Assembly: GCA_015179125.1 (NCBI GenBank)
Contig: WHVA01000124.1
Location: forward strand, 124,001 to 188,000
Direction of reading: 5' to 3'
From: Gautieria morchelliformis
Lineage: Eukaryota > Basidiomycota > Agaricomycetes > Gomphales > Gomphaceae
Length of the DNA stretch: 64,000 nucleotides
Part shown: piece by piece, positions 31,796 to 43,888 of the stretch
How positions within the stretch are numbered: position 1 is the first letter of the stretch
Layout: each line of letters begins with the position of its first letter
Made by a program: the position numbers and the translations under genes
The notes under the pieces: model-generated
The model's database searches: none
What the model was told of the DNA's origin: nothing
What the model saw: only the letters and a program-made list of their open reading frames with translations

Positions 31796-33124
31796 TCGCA
31801 GAGCTCTTTCAAGTCAGAATGATATTCATTCATTCGCTGGAATTCAATGGCATTCCTGGGATCATGGAAGACATGCGGTGTGTTTTCAATCGCTCGCTTG
31901 ATCTTCGCCAGTAGCACCCGAATTGCCAGATGGCAAACCAGATCGAGGCTCCTTACTCCAATGGCCTTCAGTGCCTTTCCGGACAGAGCTCCTGGACCCC
32001 AGTGGACGAGGACGACGCTGTTAGCAAGGACTCTGAGAAAGAGAACGAGTCATCGTTGAGTGGCTGGAAGCGATGCATGATTCAAAATTGCTGGACCTAT
32101 AGGTAAGGATCGGCGAAGGGCAAAGAAAAGGCTGGCGAGGCGTGCCTGTCAATCCAGAATCCTATATTAGAACCGAAGCAATGCTGTGCAGATATGCAGT
32201 ACCGCCTCGCTGAGACTGCAGTGCAGTGCACAAGTTCAGCCGAGAGCGTCCGAGCGAATGGGGAGAAAATCTGAGCCGGCAAAATAACTTTGTGGCACGT
32301 GTCGTCCTTAGACTCGAACCTAGTCCTTGAGCTATTCCCGGTTCAAAGCGGCTGCTGGCATCTGTCAGCATCGGGAAAAATCTGCTCCCTCAAAAAAGTC
32401 CGCCAGAGCAGATATGTGAGACGTACCGTTTCGAGTAGCTCAACCTGCCGTAGTCTGCATAAGTCTGTGAAAATAGGCTTTTTACAAAAGCAGACAAGCG
32501 CAGATTTAGAAATTTTACTGAAAGCAGATTAGAGCACATTAGAATATATCTATTATTAGCAACTGGCTACAAAACGGATTCTAGCAGTGTCTGTCCGCCG
32601 CTCGTCATCGAATACGATAAACAGCCGTAATCACCGAAAAACATGCAGTCTACGCAAGGGCTGTTACATAACACCTAGCAGAAGCCCAACCTTCGGAGAC
32701 GGCTGTCTGCGGTAGGTGCAAAGGTTGTGTTCTCAGGTCTGCCCAGTTGGACGCGGCGTCCTGCGGCTTCGCTCACAGGCAACTTAGTGAGCTTTTGCGC
32801 CGCGTTGGATCACGTGATCAGCGCGCTCGCATCTATTTTGTTAATCCTGCCAACGGACAGGCGTCTATTTTATGGGGGGATAAACCTGTTTCATACAAGC
32901 CTAGAATCATGTGCTATACATACTTCTCGGGTTGGATTAGAAGGCATATACCAAAATATACCGGAATGCCTGCCTACCAGTTGCTCACGAAAAGAGCCGC
33001 CGGACGGTAAGGGATGTAAATGACTGGGAAGGTTGAACCAGATGTGACAGCGTGGGTAAGGATTGATCAACACCTCCCTGCCAGCACAGTCGTTGTTTCA
33101 TCTCCATAGTATCGCCTAGCCCTG
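31796..33124. other. Upstream region of the WD40 and CHZ1 genes
   Basis: Contains a likely upstream exon of the WD40 gene on the minus strand (31794 to about 32030, including HVFHDPRNAIEFQRMNEY). The rest holds only short open frames. WD40 gene and CHZ1 are divergently transcribed, so promoters of both should be here. Confidence 0.5.
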
Positions 33125-33650
33125 ATGTCGGACACTCGCAGTGCTAAACGCAAAGCAGAAGAACTTGAGGCCGCTCCCGAGGCGGAGCACGACATAAAGA
33201 AAAGGTTGGACATGAGTACTGAGCATAGTCCATGTCGATGTCGGCTAACATGATCGTTGTCAGAGCCAAGAAAGATGAAGAGGAAAATGCTGATGAGGTT
33301 GCTGAGGTTGGAGGAAGTGACGAAGAAGATGACGTAGACCCAGGTAGGATCTGGTTTGTGAACGATTCATCAACTAATACGACCCTATTTCTGCTCTAGA
33401 TGAGCTTGAGGCTTTGGATGCAGCCAATGTCATTGAAGGCGGACGAAGGACTCGAGGAGTGCGCGTTGATTACACAAAGCTGAAAGTCGACGAGAATGAC
33501 GAAGAGGAAGGAGAGGAGGACGACGACGAGGACGAAGACGCCCAGGCAGCCAACGGCGAAGTCAATGGAGAGGACCAGGCTGGAGGCGACGGGGAAGACT
33601 CACGAAATACTGAAAAGGAGACCAACGAACAGGAAGAGAATGAAGATTGA
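33125..33650 (+). CDS. CHZ1: CHZ1-type histone H2A.Z chaperone
   Basis: Exons 33125-33204, 33264-33343 and 33400-33650 join in frame with GT-AG introns of 59 and 56 bp and encode 136 residues. The CHZ motif, conserved in yeast Chz1 and relatives, is present as ALDAANVIEGGRRTRGVRVD near residues 58-78. It is flanked by Lys-rich and long Asp/Glu-rich acidic stretches that bind histone tails. Chz1 delivers H2A.Z-H2B dimers to the SWR1 remodeller in the nucleus. The start is the first ATG (MSDTRSAKRKAEEL). The gene converges with the acyl-CoA oxidase gene, 453 bases apart. The assignment rests on the short CHZ motif together with the acidic composition. Confidence 0.9.
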
Positions 33651-34103
33651 ATGTTGGACATAAGTAGTGCCCGACATGTGGCTAACACGAGGCCACATGT
33701 GACTTCTTGTTGAGGCACGCACAAACTTGTATTCAAACGTTGTAAAGAGGCTTCTGCGTTCCGTATTACCGGTGCTGTACTGTTCCTTGGTCCAGTACAT
33801 TTTTGAATAAAAATCGATAGATCTTCTCAGAGTGTGGATATACTTTAGATATCGTGGGCACAATATAGACTTCGCGTGTCCTAAAATATATTCAAGACAT
33901 CGACGGCATGACAAGCTAGAACATTGCGGAAGGTCGGGGTAAGCTTTGGAACAAAGACGTATGTGGTATTAATGGACTCGTAACACTTACGATAGGATAT
34001 CCTTACAAAATATAATATTTGCTGAAACTACACAGTACAGACCACAGTGGTTCCCAGGTACCAACTTGATCATGCACAGAACGCTGGAACTTCAACGCTT
34101 ACT
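33651..34103. other. Convergent intergenic region
   Basis: 3' ends of CHZ1 and the acyl-CoA oxidase gene face each other here. No gene is visible. Confidence 0.5.
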
Positions 34104-36975
34104 TCAGAGCTTAGCCTTGCCCCTCTGGACAAGTACACGCCCTCGCTCTAAGATAGGCTTGATATACTCCTATATTACGAATAAGTAATTCAACACAAAC
34201 GTCTTGTATTAGTGACGTGGACTCACCTCGTATCCGGCGGGAATCTCTGTCTCATTGAGTGGCTCCAACTGAGCACGTTCCCAGAGTGCCTCGTAAGCCC
34301 TTCCGTCTTTCACCCCGAGGGCGCTAAAGTACGGATGTTCGGTCATACCCATAGGTCATAGAAAGAATCCAAGCAAGTACCTGTCAAGCTCCCAATCCGT
34401 GAACCCAAAGGCATCTGTTAACCCGATGACTTCTGGCAAGATCTCCTGTTCCAAGTTTGCGATGGCGCTACGAAGGCTGCGGGTAGGGTCACGCCCGGAC
34501 AGGGTGGTTTCAGTTGAATTGGGCGTTCGGCGTGGGATGAGGTCGAACGATAACAAGTCCACCAGGGCCGTTTCAAGGGTAGAGAGAAGGTACTGGAAAT
34601 GCAGTGAGGATGCATTCATGCAGCCCCTGGAACACTCACAAGCCGCATGAGCGCAACGACGGTAGCTGCGCTGGGAGTCCGCAGCTTCTTTTCCACCTCT
34701 ACGATAACCTTGCCGATCCTAAGTGCAACAAATGCCTCTGTCACTGCCCGTGCAACCCTCCAATCGGCACTCCCATCCGAGGACTGGGGCTCTAAATGGC
34801 TTGCATAATCTTGTACCATGTGCGCGGCTCGCAATTCCAACAGGTAAATTGCATCGGCGGCGGACCATGTAAGCGGAGCTGCAGCGACATGTGTCGCAGT
34901 CAGATCTGGCAGAAGTCGAAGAAAGTACGTGGATTGAGGCAGTGACCTGGCAGCTTCAACAGGGTCGGATGAGGAGACGACAGCTTGGAGCGACTTTACG
35001 GCCGCGCGAATGACCTGCTGTACAAGGACGTAATTGTCGCCTTCGTAGCTGTGTACAAGTAGAAGCAGGACGACGATTTCGAGTAGATCAGGCTCACGTG
35101 TTAGCTGGGACCCAATTTGCCCAGAGCCTTCCGATGCCAGCCATGGCAGAGTAGCCATGTCCCCCCATGGATCTTCGTGCTGTCTCCAGATCTGCAGATG
35201 TAGAAGATGCCACCAAAACTTTGAGCCCGCTAGACACTGCGTGTGTCTCTGCCAATAGAGAAGTAGATTCCTCAGCCAGCTGAGACAACATTTCGCTGTA
35301 GAGTGTTATCTGCGATACGATCATTGTCAAAGGAGGGTACCAGACATGGACATGAGTGACTATTGACCATTCCTCGCCCAACAAAGATCCACGCGTATGC
35401 CCGTGAAAGAATGGGGAGTAGTCGATGTCGCAGGGAGGGATATGTGATCACTTGCGTCTCCTGACCAGGCGGTCCATTGCCTTGACGGCGGACAATGCCA
35501 TAACGAATAGCGATGGTTACCGCTGTACGCAAGATCTTAGCGAGAAATCAGCATGGGTGGTCGACAGACCTTTCGCCGTTAACCATCCACCGTGAGATAT
35601 CATCCTAGAATAAATCAACAGTTAGATGTGGAAGGGAAGACAAGTGATGGCGTGTGACTCACGAAGCCCTTATATACACCATCTAGAGTAACGAAATGAG
35701 TATTCAGGAAGCAGAAGAGAGCCATGCAAATGGACTCACACCACCATATCCCAGCTTGGAATGTACGGGTACTTTATATTGGCCTTGCTCCGTGACGCTT
35801 GCAAACTTGGAAAGCATAGCGGACAATGGCACCCGAACGTGAGTGAGACGCATGAAGCCATTATCTGTGGCTGGCATTCCGCCGAAAGCCTTAGGACCTT
35901 CGTGGAAAAGGTGCGTTAATGCATCTACGCGTTTGCTCCCTTCTTGCAGACCACCAACCGATGTCACCGAGCGTTATACCGGGTAGTATTTTGTGGCTCT
36001 CTGGTCACACGAGTTGAGCATCTAGACTAACGATCGAGATATAGACACCTACCTAGGCTTCGTATCTGCAGTAAAAACAGATGAACGCCTTTGTCACCTT
36101 CTGGCAAGATCAGTCGCGCTTGAACTACGCAATGGGTTGCAAACTTCGCGAGCGCGCCAATCCACCACTTAGTACTTTCTAAGCGGGGTGTATGAAGTTC
36201 AAATTCGCGTGTCTCTGGGATGTAAGTCGCTGTGGTCTCAAGTTTCGACACTTGAGTTCCATGTGCTGCATTGGGGGGTGCGTCGCAGTGGTGTGCAATT
36301 GAGAAACCGCTATAACCCACCTAATTCAGTCTGCACACATAGAAATGTTAGAAATCTTGGTTGTGCGTATCTGTACACTACAACTTGTGCACCTGCGCAT
36401 AGGCGCCCAAAATGGCGTGCGCCCTACCGAGACCGCCGTAAGTCTTCACTTGTTCAGTGGATCCCTGGGATAAGATGACTGGCAGGAATGCTGAACAGGG
36501 CTGGGAGGTCGGCTTTGCCATCGTAATCTTATATATAAATTATACGGACCCATATGGTGAAGATACAACGGGATACCCTCATCTATGATGGCCAACGCAG
36601 CATCGACGTCCTGATCTGACCAATGGTATTTCTCTTGAAAATCAAGGAGTCGCTTGGTAATGGCGAGTCCTCGGAAATATAGCTCTTTACGCGCCATGTG
36701 TAGTCTAAATATTCTTCTTGTTAAGATACTGTCACAAAGGATAGGATGAAGTGCAGGGTTACCTGCGAGATTTATCAAACACTGGATCTTCGGATATAAT
36801 CTGGACCATCCGAGAATGCCTATCCCACTCTTCCTTTCCATCTGAGACTCGGTTTCAGTCCAGTAGTCTATTGATGGACAATCAATAAAATATTACTGCG
36901 AAGGAAATGCTTCACGTCGTCGATGTCGATCGTCGTCTGCGCACGCGCCACTCTCATATCCTCTACTTGCGACAT
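34104..36975 (-). CDS. POX1: Peroxisomal acyl-CoA oxidase
   Basis: Oxidises acyl-CoA to trans-2-enoyl-CoA with FAD, releasing H2O2; this is the first step of peroxisomal beta-oxidation. The ATG at 36975 opens MSQVEDMRVARAQTTIDIDD. Early exons are 36975-36897, 36841-36763, 36704-36550 and 36490-36393, a 10-nt exon at 36330-36321, then 36265-36053. The AQ-TEL-AHGTQVSKLETTATY block is the FAD/substrate-binding core, followed by STKWWIGALAKFATH and PKAFGGMPATDNGFMRLTHVRVP. The C-terminal ACOX domains read LETARRSMGGHGYSAMAGIG and GDNYVLVQQVIRAAV. The last exon, after an intron near 34160-34220, ends in KAKL, so the final AKL is a type 1 peroxisomal signal. One junction near 35560 is unresolved and could be a lesion. 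Confidence 0.93.
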
Positions 36976-37194
36976 GCTGTTTGATCTTATCGAGTCTGTG
37001 GAGAGCACGAAGAAGCGCCTACTACGGTCTCACGCAACACGATCTTTCGGAACTGCTGGTATCGGCAACAACCGACCGAGCACCAGATCAGATACACCAT
37101 AACAGATGTCATATGATACAGTACAGATATACCGACAACCAATACACAACGTATCATGGACCATGGAGCAAGTATACTCCTGCAAACCACGATG

Positions 37195-38952
37195 CTACGA
37201 GGGACCGTCACTGGTTTCCTTTGCATCAGTCTTCGCCTTTTTGGAGGTTTGGATGACAGGAACACCCTGCCCCTTCGTATCTGGCCCACCATCTGGTTCC
37301 ACCGTGCGCTTCCTCTTCTCACCCACCACTGGGTCCTCCCTCGCCTCTTTACTATCATTAGCTTCGCCACCACGTGGACGACCGCCGCCACGCCCACGCC
37401 CCCGACCGCCACGACCCCTATGACCGCCACGGTTTCCTCGGCCTCCTCGACTTCCACGTCCACCACCGCTGCTACTCTGCTCAGCCCCATTAGAAATAAC
37501 AAGTCGAGCGGCTGTTTGTGCGCGCTCAACTTGGAAGGCTTTTTCGGCGGTTTCTAGAGTAATTGTCAGCCCACAGAACCTGAGAACCCGGTCCTTTAAG
37601 CGTACCATCGGGAACTTCCCATGTTACAGGTTTTCCGTTAATGGTTTTTAGGTGCTCGCGCACGAATGTGATGTCTTCGTCCGAGAGCGTCTTGTCGAAA
37701 CCAACAAGCCCAGAGTCTGCGCCTCGTGTATACTGGATAAATGGAGGCTTTTTGAAATGGTCCTTTAGAGGGGCCTTTTTCACGGGTTGAGTTAAATATA
37801 CAAGTGGTAGAATCGTATGAGACAAACCTTGACTTCTGCGTACAAGACGTTACCTCCGCAGCCTCTAAACTGGAGGGAGGCGCCTTTTGTGAATGGAACC
37901 TCACTTTCGGCAACACTGCCTCCATCCTCCTGATTCACTTTCAGCCGTGTACCCATGAATTCCAAAAAGATCTCGAGGTTTTCCCGTGACTCAGGTTTCT
38001 CTCCCAGTTTTTCCTGTGGCTGAGGTTTCTTTTTCCATTCCTTCCCCGTTTCGTTCAGCTCGAACGCATTGAAGCCTTTTCTGATCGGAGGTCCACGTTT
38101 GGCTTTCCCGGTCAAGCCTTTTTCCTTGATTTTCATTTCGCAATATGCATCTTTAGACATTGTGAGTAGGTCGGTGCCTTTCCATTGTGGTTTGGGGTCG
38201 GCCTCTAAGAACTTCTTAACGTCGTCAAAATTGGCGAACTCGCAGAACACGGAGCCCTAATGGGTGTGAGAATTACACGGCATAGTGACAAATTAGACAA
38301 ATACCTTAAAGGCTCTTTTCGAGTCCTCTGTGCGACGCATACGGACGGCGTTAACCTTTCCATATTGTCCAAAAAATTTCTCCATTTCGCCCTGCAAACT
38401 GGGCGTTTCGTCTCCAAAACCTTTCTGCATGGTCATGATCAGTGACTCTCAAGTCAAAAGAATCCACCTCAGAACATACAGCGTACACACTGCGTTCGAG
38501 CAGGCCCTTGGGCTCCCGAACTTCGTGCCGTCGGCGTACTTTGTCGCCCGTTTGATTAACCTCGAGCAACGACTCGCTCTTGCGCAAAGCTTCGGCAACC
38601 CATGCGACACCTTTGGGTTGGAACGGGCGCATACGCTTAAATGACGCCACCGTTGCAATTGGCACCCAGTGTTCTGGGTTTGCCGTGTGCAACGTCCACA
38701 TAAAGCGGTCGTAAGGCAGATTAGAGTCGGCGAAGTAAAACTCGACTTGAAATGTGGTTAGCACGTTAATATAGGGGCAGAAAATACTGTCCCACTTTGT
38801 TTTAGAGCTTTCGCCCTTTCTTCCTCATCTCCTGCGCGACTTTCGCTATCATTGACGGGAACCTCTTCGGAATCCTTTGTCGCTGAAGCACCTATCTCCA
38901 CATCCCGTGCTGCGTCCACAGACGCAGGCTCGATGGCGTCGAGTGAGGCCAT
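37195..38952 (-). CDS. La-type RNA-binding protein (La motif, RRM, RGG-rich tail)
   Basis: La proteins bind 3' UUU ends of RNA polymerase III transcripts and protect pre-tRNAs in the nucleus. The start at 38952 reads MASLDAIEPASVDAARD. After an intron near 38810-38760 the La motif follows: EFYFADSNLPYDRFMW, then WVPIATVASFKRMRPF. Another intron near 38440-38490 leads to the RRM (KGFGDETPSLQGEMEKFFGQ and GSVFCEFANFDDVKKF). A second RRM-like domain contains NLEIFLEFMGTRLKV...ADSGLVGFDKTLSDEDITF. The tail is Arg/Gly-rich (GGGRGSRGGRGNRGGHRGRG) and ends in a basic segment with KKAKTD. An alternative in-frame ATG at 38988 would add 12 residues. A mutated inverted copy of the 5' half lies next to it at 39264-39750. 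Confidence 0.93.
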
Positions 38953-39263
38953 GTTGAAGTAAATAATCAAGTTGAAGTAAATAATCAAGTTGGGAGGACT
39001 CGATGTAAATAATCAAGTTGGGAGGACTCAGATCAGATCTTACATAATAAATGTTACAAACTTCATTTGTTCCGTCCAGCGTCAGAAATTTCTTTGTAAG
39101 GGTAATGCCGAAATCGGCTCTATTGTAGCTAGGCGCAGCATAATATATTTGTCGCTGAGGACGGAACAACTAAGGACGTGGGTGTAAGGATAAACATGAC
39201 ACTGAGAGAATGTGGTGAACTGCTACGCGCCTGGAGAGCTATCGCGATGTCCTTAGTAAGCTG

Positions 39264-39753
39264 CACTCCGTGGTCGATCCGGTCAATGGTAGTGAAAGTC
39301 GCGCAGGTATAGATGAAGAAGAAAAGGCGAAAGCTCTAAAGCAAAGTAGGCTTTTCTGCCCCTATATTAACATGCTAACCACGTTTCAAGTCAAGTTTTA
39401 CTTCGCCAACTCCAATCTACCTTATGACCGATTTATGTGGACATTGCACACGGCAAACGCAGAACATTGGGTACCCATTGCCACAGTGGCCTCATTCAAT
39501 TGAAGCGTATGCGCCCTTTGAATACGGTGTAGCATGGATCGCTGATGCTCTGCGTAAAAGCGAGTCGTTGCTCGAGGTCAATGAAACGGGTGACAAAGTA
39601 CGCCGACGGGACGAAGTTCGGGAGCCCAAGGGCCTGCTCGAACGCAGTGTATACGCTGTATGTTCTGAGGTGGATTCTTTTGACTTGAGAGTCACTGATC
39701 ATGACCATGCAGAAAGGTTTCGGAGACGAAAGGCCCAGTTTGCAGGTCAGTGT
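39264..39753 (+). pseudogene. Inverted partial copy of the La gene
   Basis: Covers the end of exon 1, the first intron, the La motif exon and the following intron up to the RRM start, all present in the order of the parent gene (about 38870-38395) but on the opposite strand. The retained intron sequence shows that this is a DNA-level copy rather than a retrocopy. A stop after VASFN, small indels and substitutions break the frame. It stops abruptly at the GCCCAGTTTGCAG point. By eye, roughly nine of ten bases match the parent, with the 3' end nearly identical. Confidence 0.9.
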
Positions 39754-40088
39754 GACTTTCCGTAGCCCTAAAATCCTAAACTCGCAGTTCTAAAGCAGCT
39801 TCGCGTGAGAGAAGTTGTAGGTTTAGACCAAGGTTCAAATTTGCACACCGTAAGATGTAAGGTTCGTAGTTCGATTTCCAGCAACGACCTTCAGTCGCTG
39901 CCTTAAATACACGAAGACTAGTGCTAATTATAACCTATTCCATTGTCCATTCTACTTTGTGTTTTCTCCTTCTCCTTTGTCCCTGTCTATCCTTTGTACA
40001 TACGACCCGCCATCATGCCGAAATGCCGTAATCGTTTGATCTACAATTTTCAAATGAGAGAAGGTCCAAGCTGTCATCAGCCTACTCA
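39754..40088. other. Stretch without recognisable gene
   Basis: Sequence between the La pseudogene and the CACTG element. It contains a weak tRNA-like B-box (GTAGTTCGATTTCC, about 39866) but no complete tRNA. Confidence 0.4.
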
Positions 40089-42116
40089 CACTGGAGGCAT
40101 GGCAAAATTTCTCAAGTCAGGAAACCCCCTGAAAAATTCTATGGAAATTCCACCCCAGTGAAAAGTGCCTCTGGTGATATCTGGCACCAGCTGGCTCAGA
40201 GCGTGAGATCTGGTGGGATCGGGAAATGCAGATACCAAATTATCTTAGTAAGCGTGCAATTCCTGAAACTCAGAATACTTTTTCCAAACCAGCGAGAATT
40301 GTGATAATATCGAAGAAACTCCAGGAAAAAGTTCCGTGAATCTGCGAATGTGACTTAGGTAGATACTTACTTAGGGGTTTCGTCGAAGTTGAAAAGTGAA
40401 ATACGCCTAGCTAGTTTCGAGCCCAGCCGGCGTATATAGTTCGCGCGTCGAAGTTTGTTTTCGTTTCCCCTTTCTCTCCACGTCACCCACCACCATGCCA
40501 TCGCTAGTTCACTACACGCAAAGTCGCCGCCCTGTTGTCATTGTCGTTGAGTCTAGACACTCTCTGATCGCCGGCGTGTATCACTGCACTCCTGACCATG
40601 TATCTCCTCAGCTGCTGCGTGCTCGCTCGATAGCGTAGCTCTCCAGCTCCACAGTCACGTCACTCACCTCACGCTATGCACCTGCGTTATCCCGAGATCG
40701 TGCCGTCAGCAGCTGTAGTGCTCGGAGGCCTCCGCTGTGCGCTCCCGCTCCGCTGTCTCTCTTCTCTGTCTCGCGCGCAATGACCCCCCTATTCTAGCCG
40801 TTAGTCCTTGCTTTCTTGCTTCTGGCTACTGCCCTGTCCTCTGCCTCTGTACTAAACCACGTGCAACGAGTCACTAGTCAAGCCTCATCGTCAGCCGCGT
40901 TGCATCTCGGGAGGTACATTCGTGCCGTACGTTATATACATGGCGCATATATACATATTATACTGACGCTTTCCTTCTCCTTTCTCACTTATTCCTGCCT
41001 CGATTTTTCATGCATTCATTTCAGCTCAGATTTGGGGTTGCGGCGGGACTCGGCAACGTACGGATATGGGAAGCGGTAGGCGGTAGGTAGTTCCCCTCAC
41101 ATAACACTAACAGCCTCCCCTCCCAGGCTTCATATCTCCCACCGCCCTCCAGCGCACGGACATGAACTTATACCGATGGTACCTCCCCTTTCCCAGTCCC
41201 TCGTGTCTCGTACAGAACGCCACTTGGTGCTTCCTAGACTCCACCATCCCACCCCTCACATCCCACATCCCGCACCGCCCTCCCACCTCACGACGGGTCT
41301 TTCCCACCGCAGCCCACCGGGCACGAGCTCATGAAGCTCTTCCCGACTTGTCCCCCGAGCAGTGGCACCTTCCCGCACGATCCCCACGCCCACCGCGACG
41401 TGGGGGGCTTCCCCGTGGAGGACGCGCGTTGCCCATGTGAGGCGGGTCCGGGGAGCGACCTCGAGAACTTAATAGGCAGCTACGGCGCGAGCGCGGCTGC
41501 GGCGTGTGGCGCGGGACGTTGGTATGGACTGCAGGGGCACGCGTTTTTGTGGGGCGGGGACAGGGCCAGGCGTGTGCCCAGACGGCTGGAGTTCTTCAAG
41601 ACAGCGCCTGCAGGGGAGTTCAGCGGCGCGGCCGAGCGCAAGTTTCATGTCGGCGGGGCCCAGGGACGAGTCCCCCACGAAGTGGCGCAAGGGCCTGGGG
41701 CTGGGGCTGGAGAGCGTGGCCAACGTCGATGCGTCACTGGCGAGCTACTACTGTAGTTGACCTTTCTAGTCCAATGTATCTATCTATATCTATATGCAAA
41801 TATATTATATTATCAACTATTAAATTGAGACCAGAATCCGCCATACAGGGCCATATATTGGAAATACTAATACATATGGTGCGCCAGATCTGGCCAGTCC
41901 TTGAAGCAAATCTGCGATTTTGGCCGATGGCATAGTCTCAATTATCTGGCGATGTCTGGCGAGTGCGGGGTGTCATTTGGCTGCCATATCACACCATATC
42001 TGGCCAGAGTCTGTTTTCACTGGGATTCCACATTTCTTGAGAGTTTCCTAGGATGGGAAATTTAGAGGAAATTTAAGGGGTTTCCTGACTTGAGAAATTT
42101 TGCCATGCCTCCAGTG
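40089..42116. mobile_element. CACTG-ended TIR element with cargo, 2028 bp
   Basis: Ends CACTGGAGGCATGGCAAAAT (40089) and its complement (ending 42116) are flanked by the perfect 3 bp target duplication TCA (40086-40088 and 42117-42119). The inverted arms continue imperfectly for about 120 bases (TTTCTCAAGTCAGGAAACC, then ATTCCACCCCAGTG, then a CCAGATATC block). The termini match the two MITEs at 23509 and 29244. The interior is unrelated to the MITEs and holds a GC-rich gene-like segment. No transposase is visible, so the element is non-autonomous. Confidence 0.9.
41162..41760 (+). pseudogene. GC-rich gene-like cargo in the CACTG element
   Basis: High GC content against AT-rich surroundings, with frames 41331-41756 and 41506-41760 that look like one protein broken by a frameshift. 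Plausible segments are DPHAHRDVGGFPVEDARCPC and ENLIGSYGASAAAACG in the first frame and FMSAGPRDESPTKWRKGLGL in the second, which ends VANVDASLASYYCS. I cannot assign a family. It looks like a captured host gene fragment. Confidence 0.5.
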
Positions 42117-42387
42117 TCAGGCTCCTGGGTCAGCCAGCCGTTGTATGTCCAAATTGGGCGGGATGTGATGTCAGCTGTATGGCCAGATCTCAGACACCCT
42201 GCATAGATTCAGAGGTCTGGGCGATGGGGTAGGGCGGAGCTAGCTTTAATATTAACGTGTTTCCTTGCTCCCGGCTCGCTGTTCCGAGGATTTAGGAAAA
42301 GAAATTTAGGAATTTAGGGCTACGCAAAGTCATCCACCAAGTATCTGAGCAACCTGACTCGAAAAGATGGAAGTCTATTATGCTGCG

Positions 42388-43888
42388 TCAAAGACCGAGT
42401 TCATCTAGATAGGGTAACTTGTTTGTATCCCCGACAGCTACGAAGGTTGGCTTGGTTTCTAACAGGTTCCTGGCGGCCTACAAAATGTATATCTAGCAGT
42501 GTTAAGGTAAAGTTAAGGAGTATGCTGACCTTTGTAAACGTGGAGATGTTGACCCCATCGAGGGAAGCAAACATAGATTCCAGAGAAAGGTGGGAACCAG
42601 CAAGAAGCTATTGAAGAAATTTATGGTAAAGCTGGATAAAACAACCTTGGAAGATCTTACCATGGAAGCGAAAGCTGAAACAAGGCCCTGACGGTCTTCA
42701 GTAGCGTTAGCAGCAACAAACTTCGCCTTTGCCACGGCTTTCTTCAAATCTTCCGCCTTGATACCATTGGAAGATCCTGCAGCCTTAAACGCCTTGACTG
42801 CGGCCTTTCCTGCTTCAGCGACACCTTCCGGTGTCTTGCCGTGCACCAATAATCCGAAGAGGGTTGCATCCGAATAAGGAAGCAAAACAGCCTGAACAGA
42901 TGTACCTGCCGGGAGCGTTGTGGAAAGCGGCGATGTGCCTGAAGACCATTTTACAGAAGATGCCGGAGAGAGATGGGTTGCAAGAACGGCGAGTTCAGCG
43001 CTAGACTGACCGGGTACGCCAAAGCCAATAAATACAGTATTGTGTCGGCCATGATGTTCAGAGAAGGGGACGCGGGTCTCTCCCCCGTGATAAGTAGTAG
43101 TCGCACTTGTGGGTGTCTGAGCTTCCGGCGCAGGGGCAAGGTGCTTCTGAACCAATCGGGCCAGGGTATCTTGAGAGATGCCAGTTCCGAGGACAGCAAC
43201 ATTGCCTTTCCCAAATGCAGACCCTGCATAGCTTTGAACATCTCCCACAGTGATATGAGCGTTGGGTTCGGCAAATAAGGACTCGCCGAGACCAGAGCGG
43301 AAGGCGAGGGCGTGCGCTAGTTCAAGAGCGTATGTTACTGGATCTGCGCGTGCATTGGTAGATTCAGCGTTGACATTAGGAAGCACGCTCTCTTCAAGCT
43401 CATAACGTGTGAAGCGTGTAGCAGTGAGAACAGAAGCCAGCACGTCCACAAAATAAGCTCTGGAGCATCATAAGCAATGCACAATTGGGAAATGAACGAT
43501 TGTACGCACTCATCTCCCCTGAGGAAGTCAGCAGTGTATGCTAAGTGCTCACGTGTCAGAGACGAAGAAAGGACGCCCCCGTATAGCTCAGACTCGCGAA
43601 CCGTCCTGAGTGCCGAGCGTTCCACGGTGTTCTAAAACCCTTGTAAAATGAGGGATTTCACCAAGAATAAGAACATACCTTAAACCCAAAGTTTTTGAGG
43701 ACATGGGCGATGCCAGGTTTATTCTCATATCTGCTACCGGCCTTCATCAGGAAAGTAACGGAGGACGTGGGTTGGCCATTGTCGACTGTAGCAACCTTCA
43801 GGCCAGCCACATCAACAACTGAGGCGAAAGATCTCGACCTCGACACGATCCCTCTTGTAGAGGTCGCTCGCGCGGCGGATGAAAGCAT
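42388..43888 (-). CDS. QCR2: Ubiquinol-cytochrome c reductase core protein 2
   Basis: A non-catalytic subunit of respiratory complex III in the mitochondrial inner membrane, of the M16 peptidase fold. The ATG at 43888 gives MLSSAARATSTRGIVSRSRS, an Arg/Ser-rich mitochondrial presequence. Exon 1 (43888-43679) has VTFLMKAGSRYENKPGIAHV, where the HxxEH zinc site of active M16 peptidases is absent, as expected of core 2. Further exons carry ELYGGVLSSSLTREHLAYTA and GKGNVAVLGTGISQDTLARL. The last exon reads KPTFVAVGDTNKLPYLDEL and ends at 42388. Introns are GT-AG and about 50 bp. It is divergent from the DNA polymerase gene, with 266 bases between start codons. Mitochondrial processing peptidase alpha is the main alternative; the C-terminal VAVGDTNKLPY motif favours QCR2. 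Confidence 0.92.

Noticed and set aside
32288..32340. Minus-strand tRNA-like GGTTCGAGTC box
   Set aside because: No acceptor stem or anticodon arm could be folded around it.
39830..39900. tRNA- or SINE-like boxes (GGTTCAAATTTGC, GTTCGATTTCC)
   Set aside because: Spacing and stems do not form a tRNA, and no second copy was found in the window.
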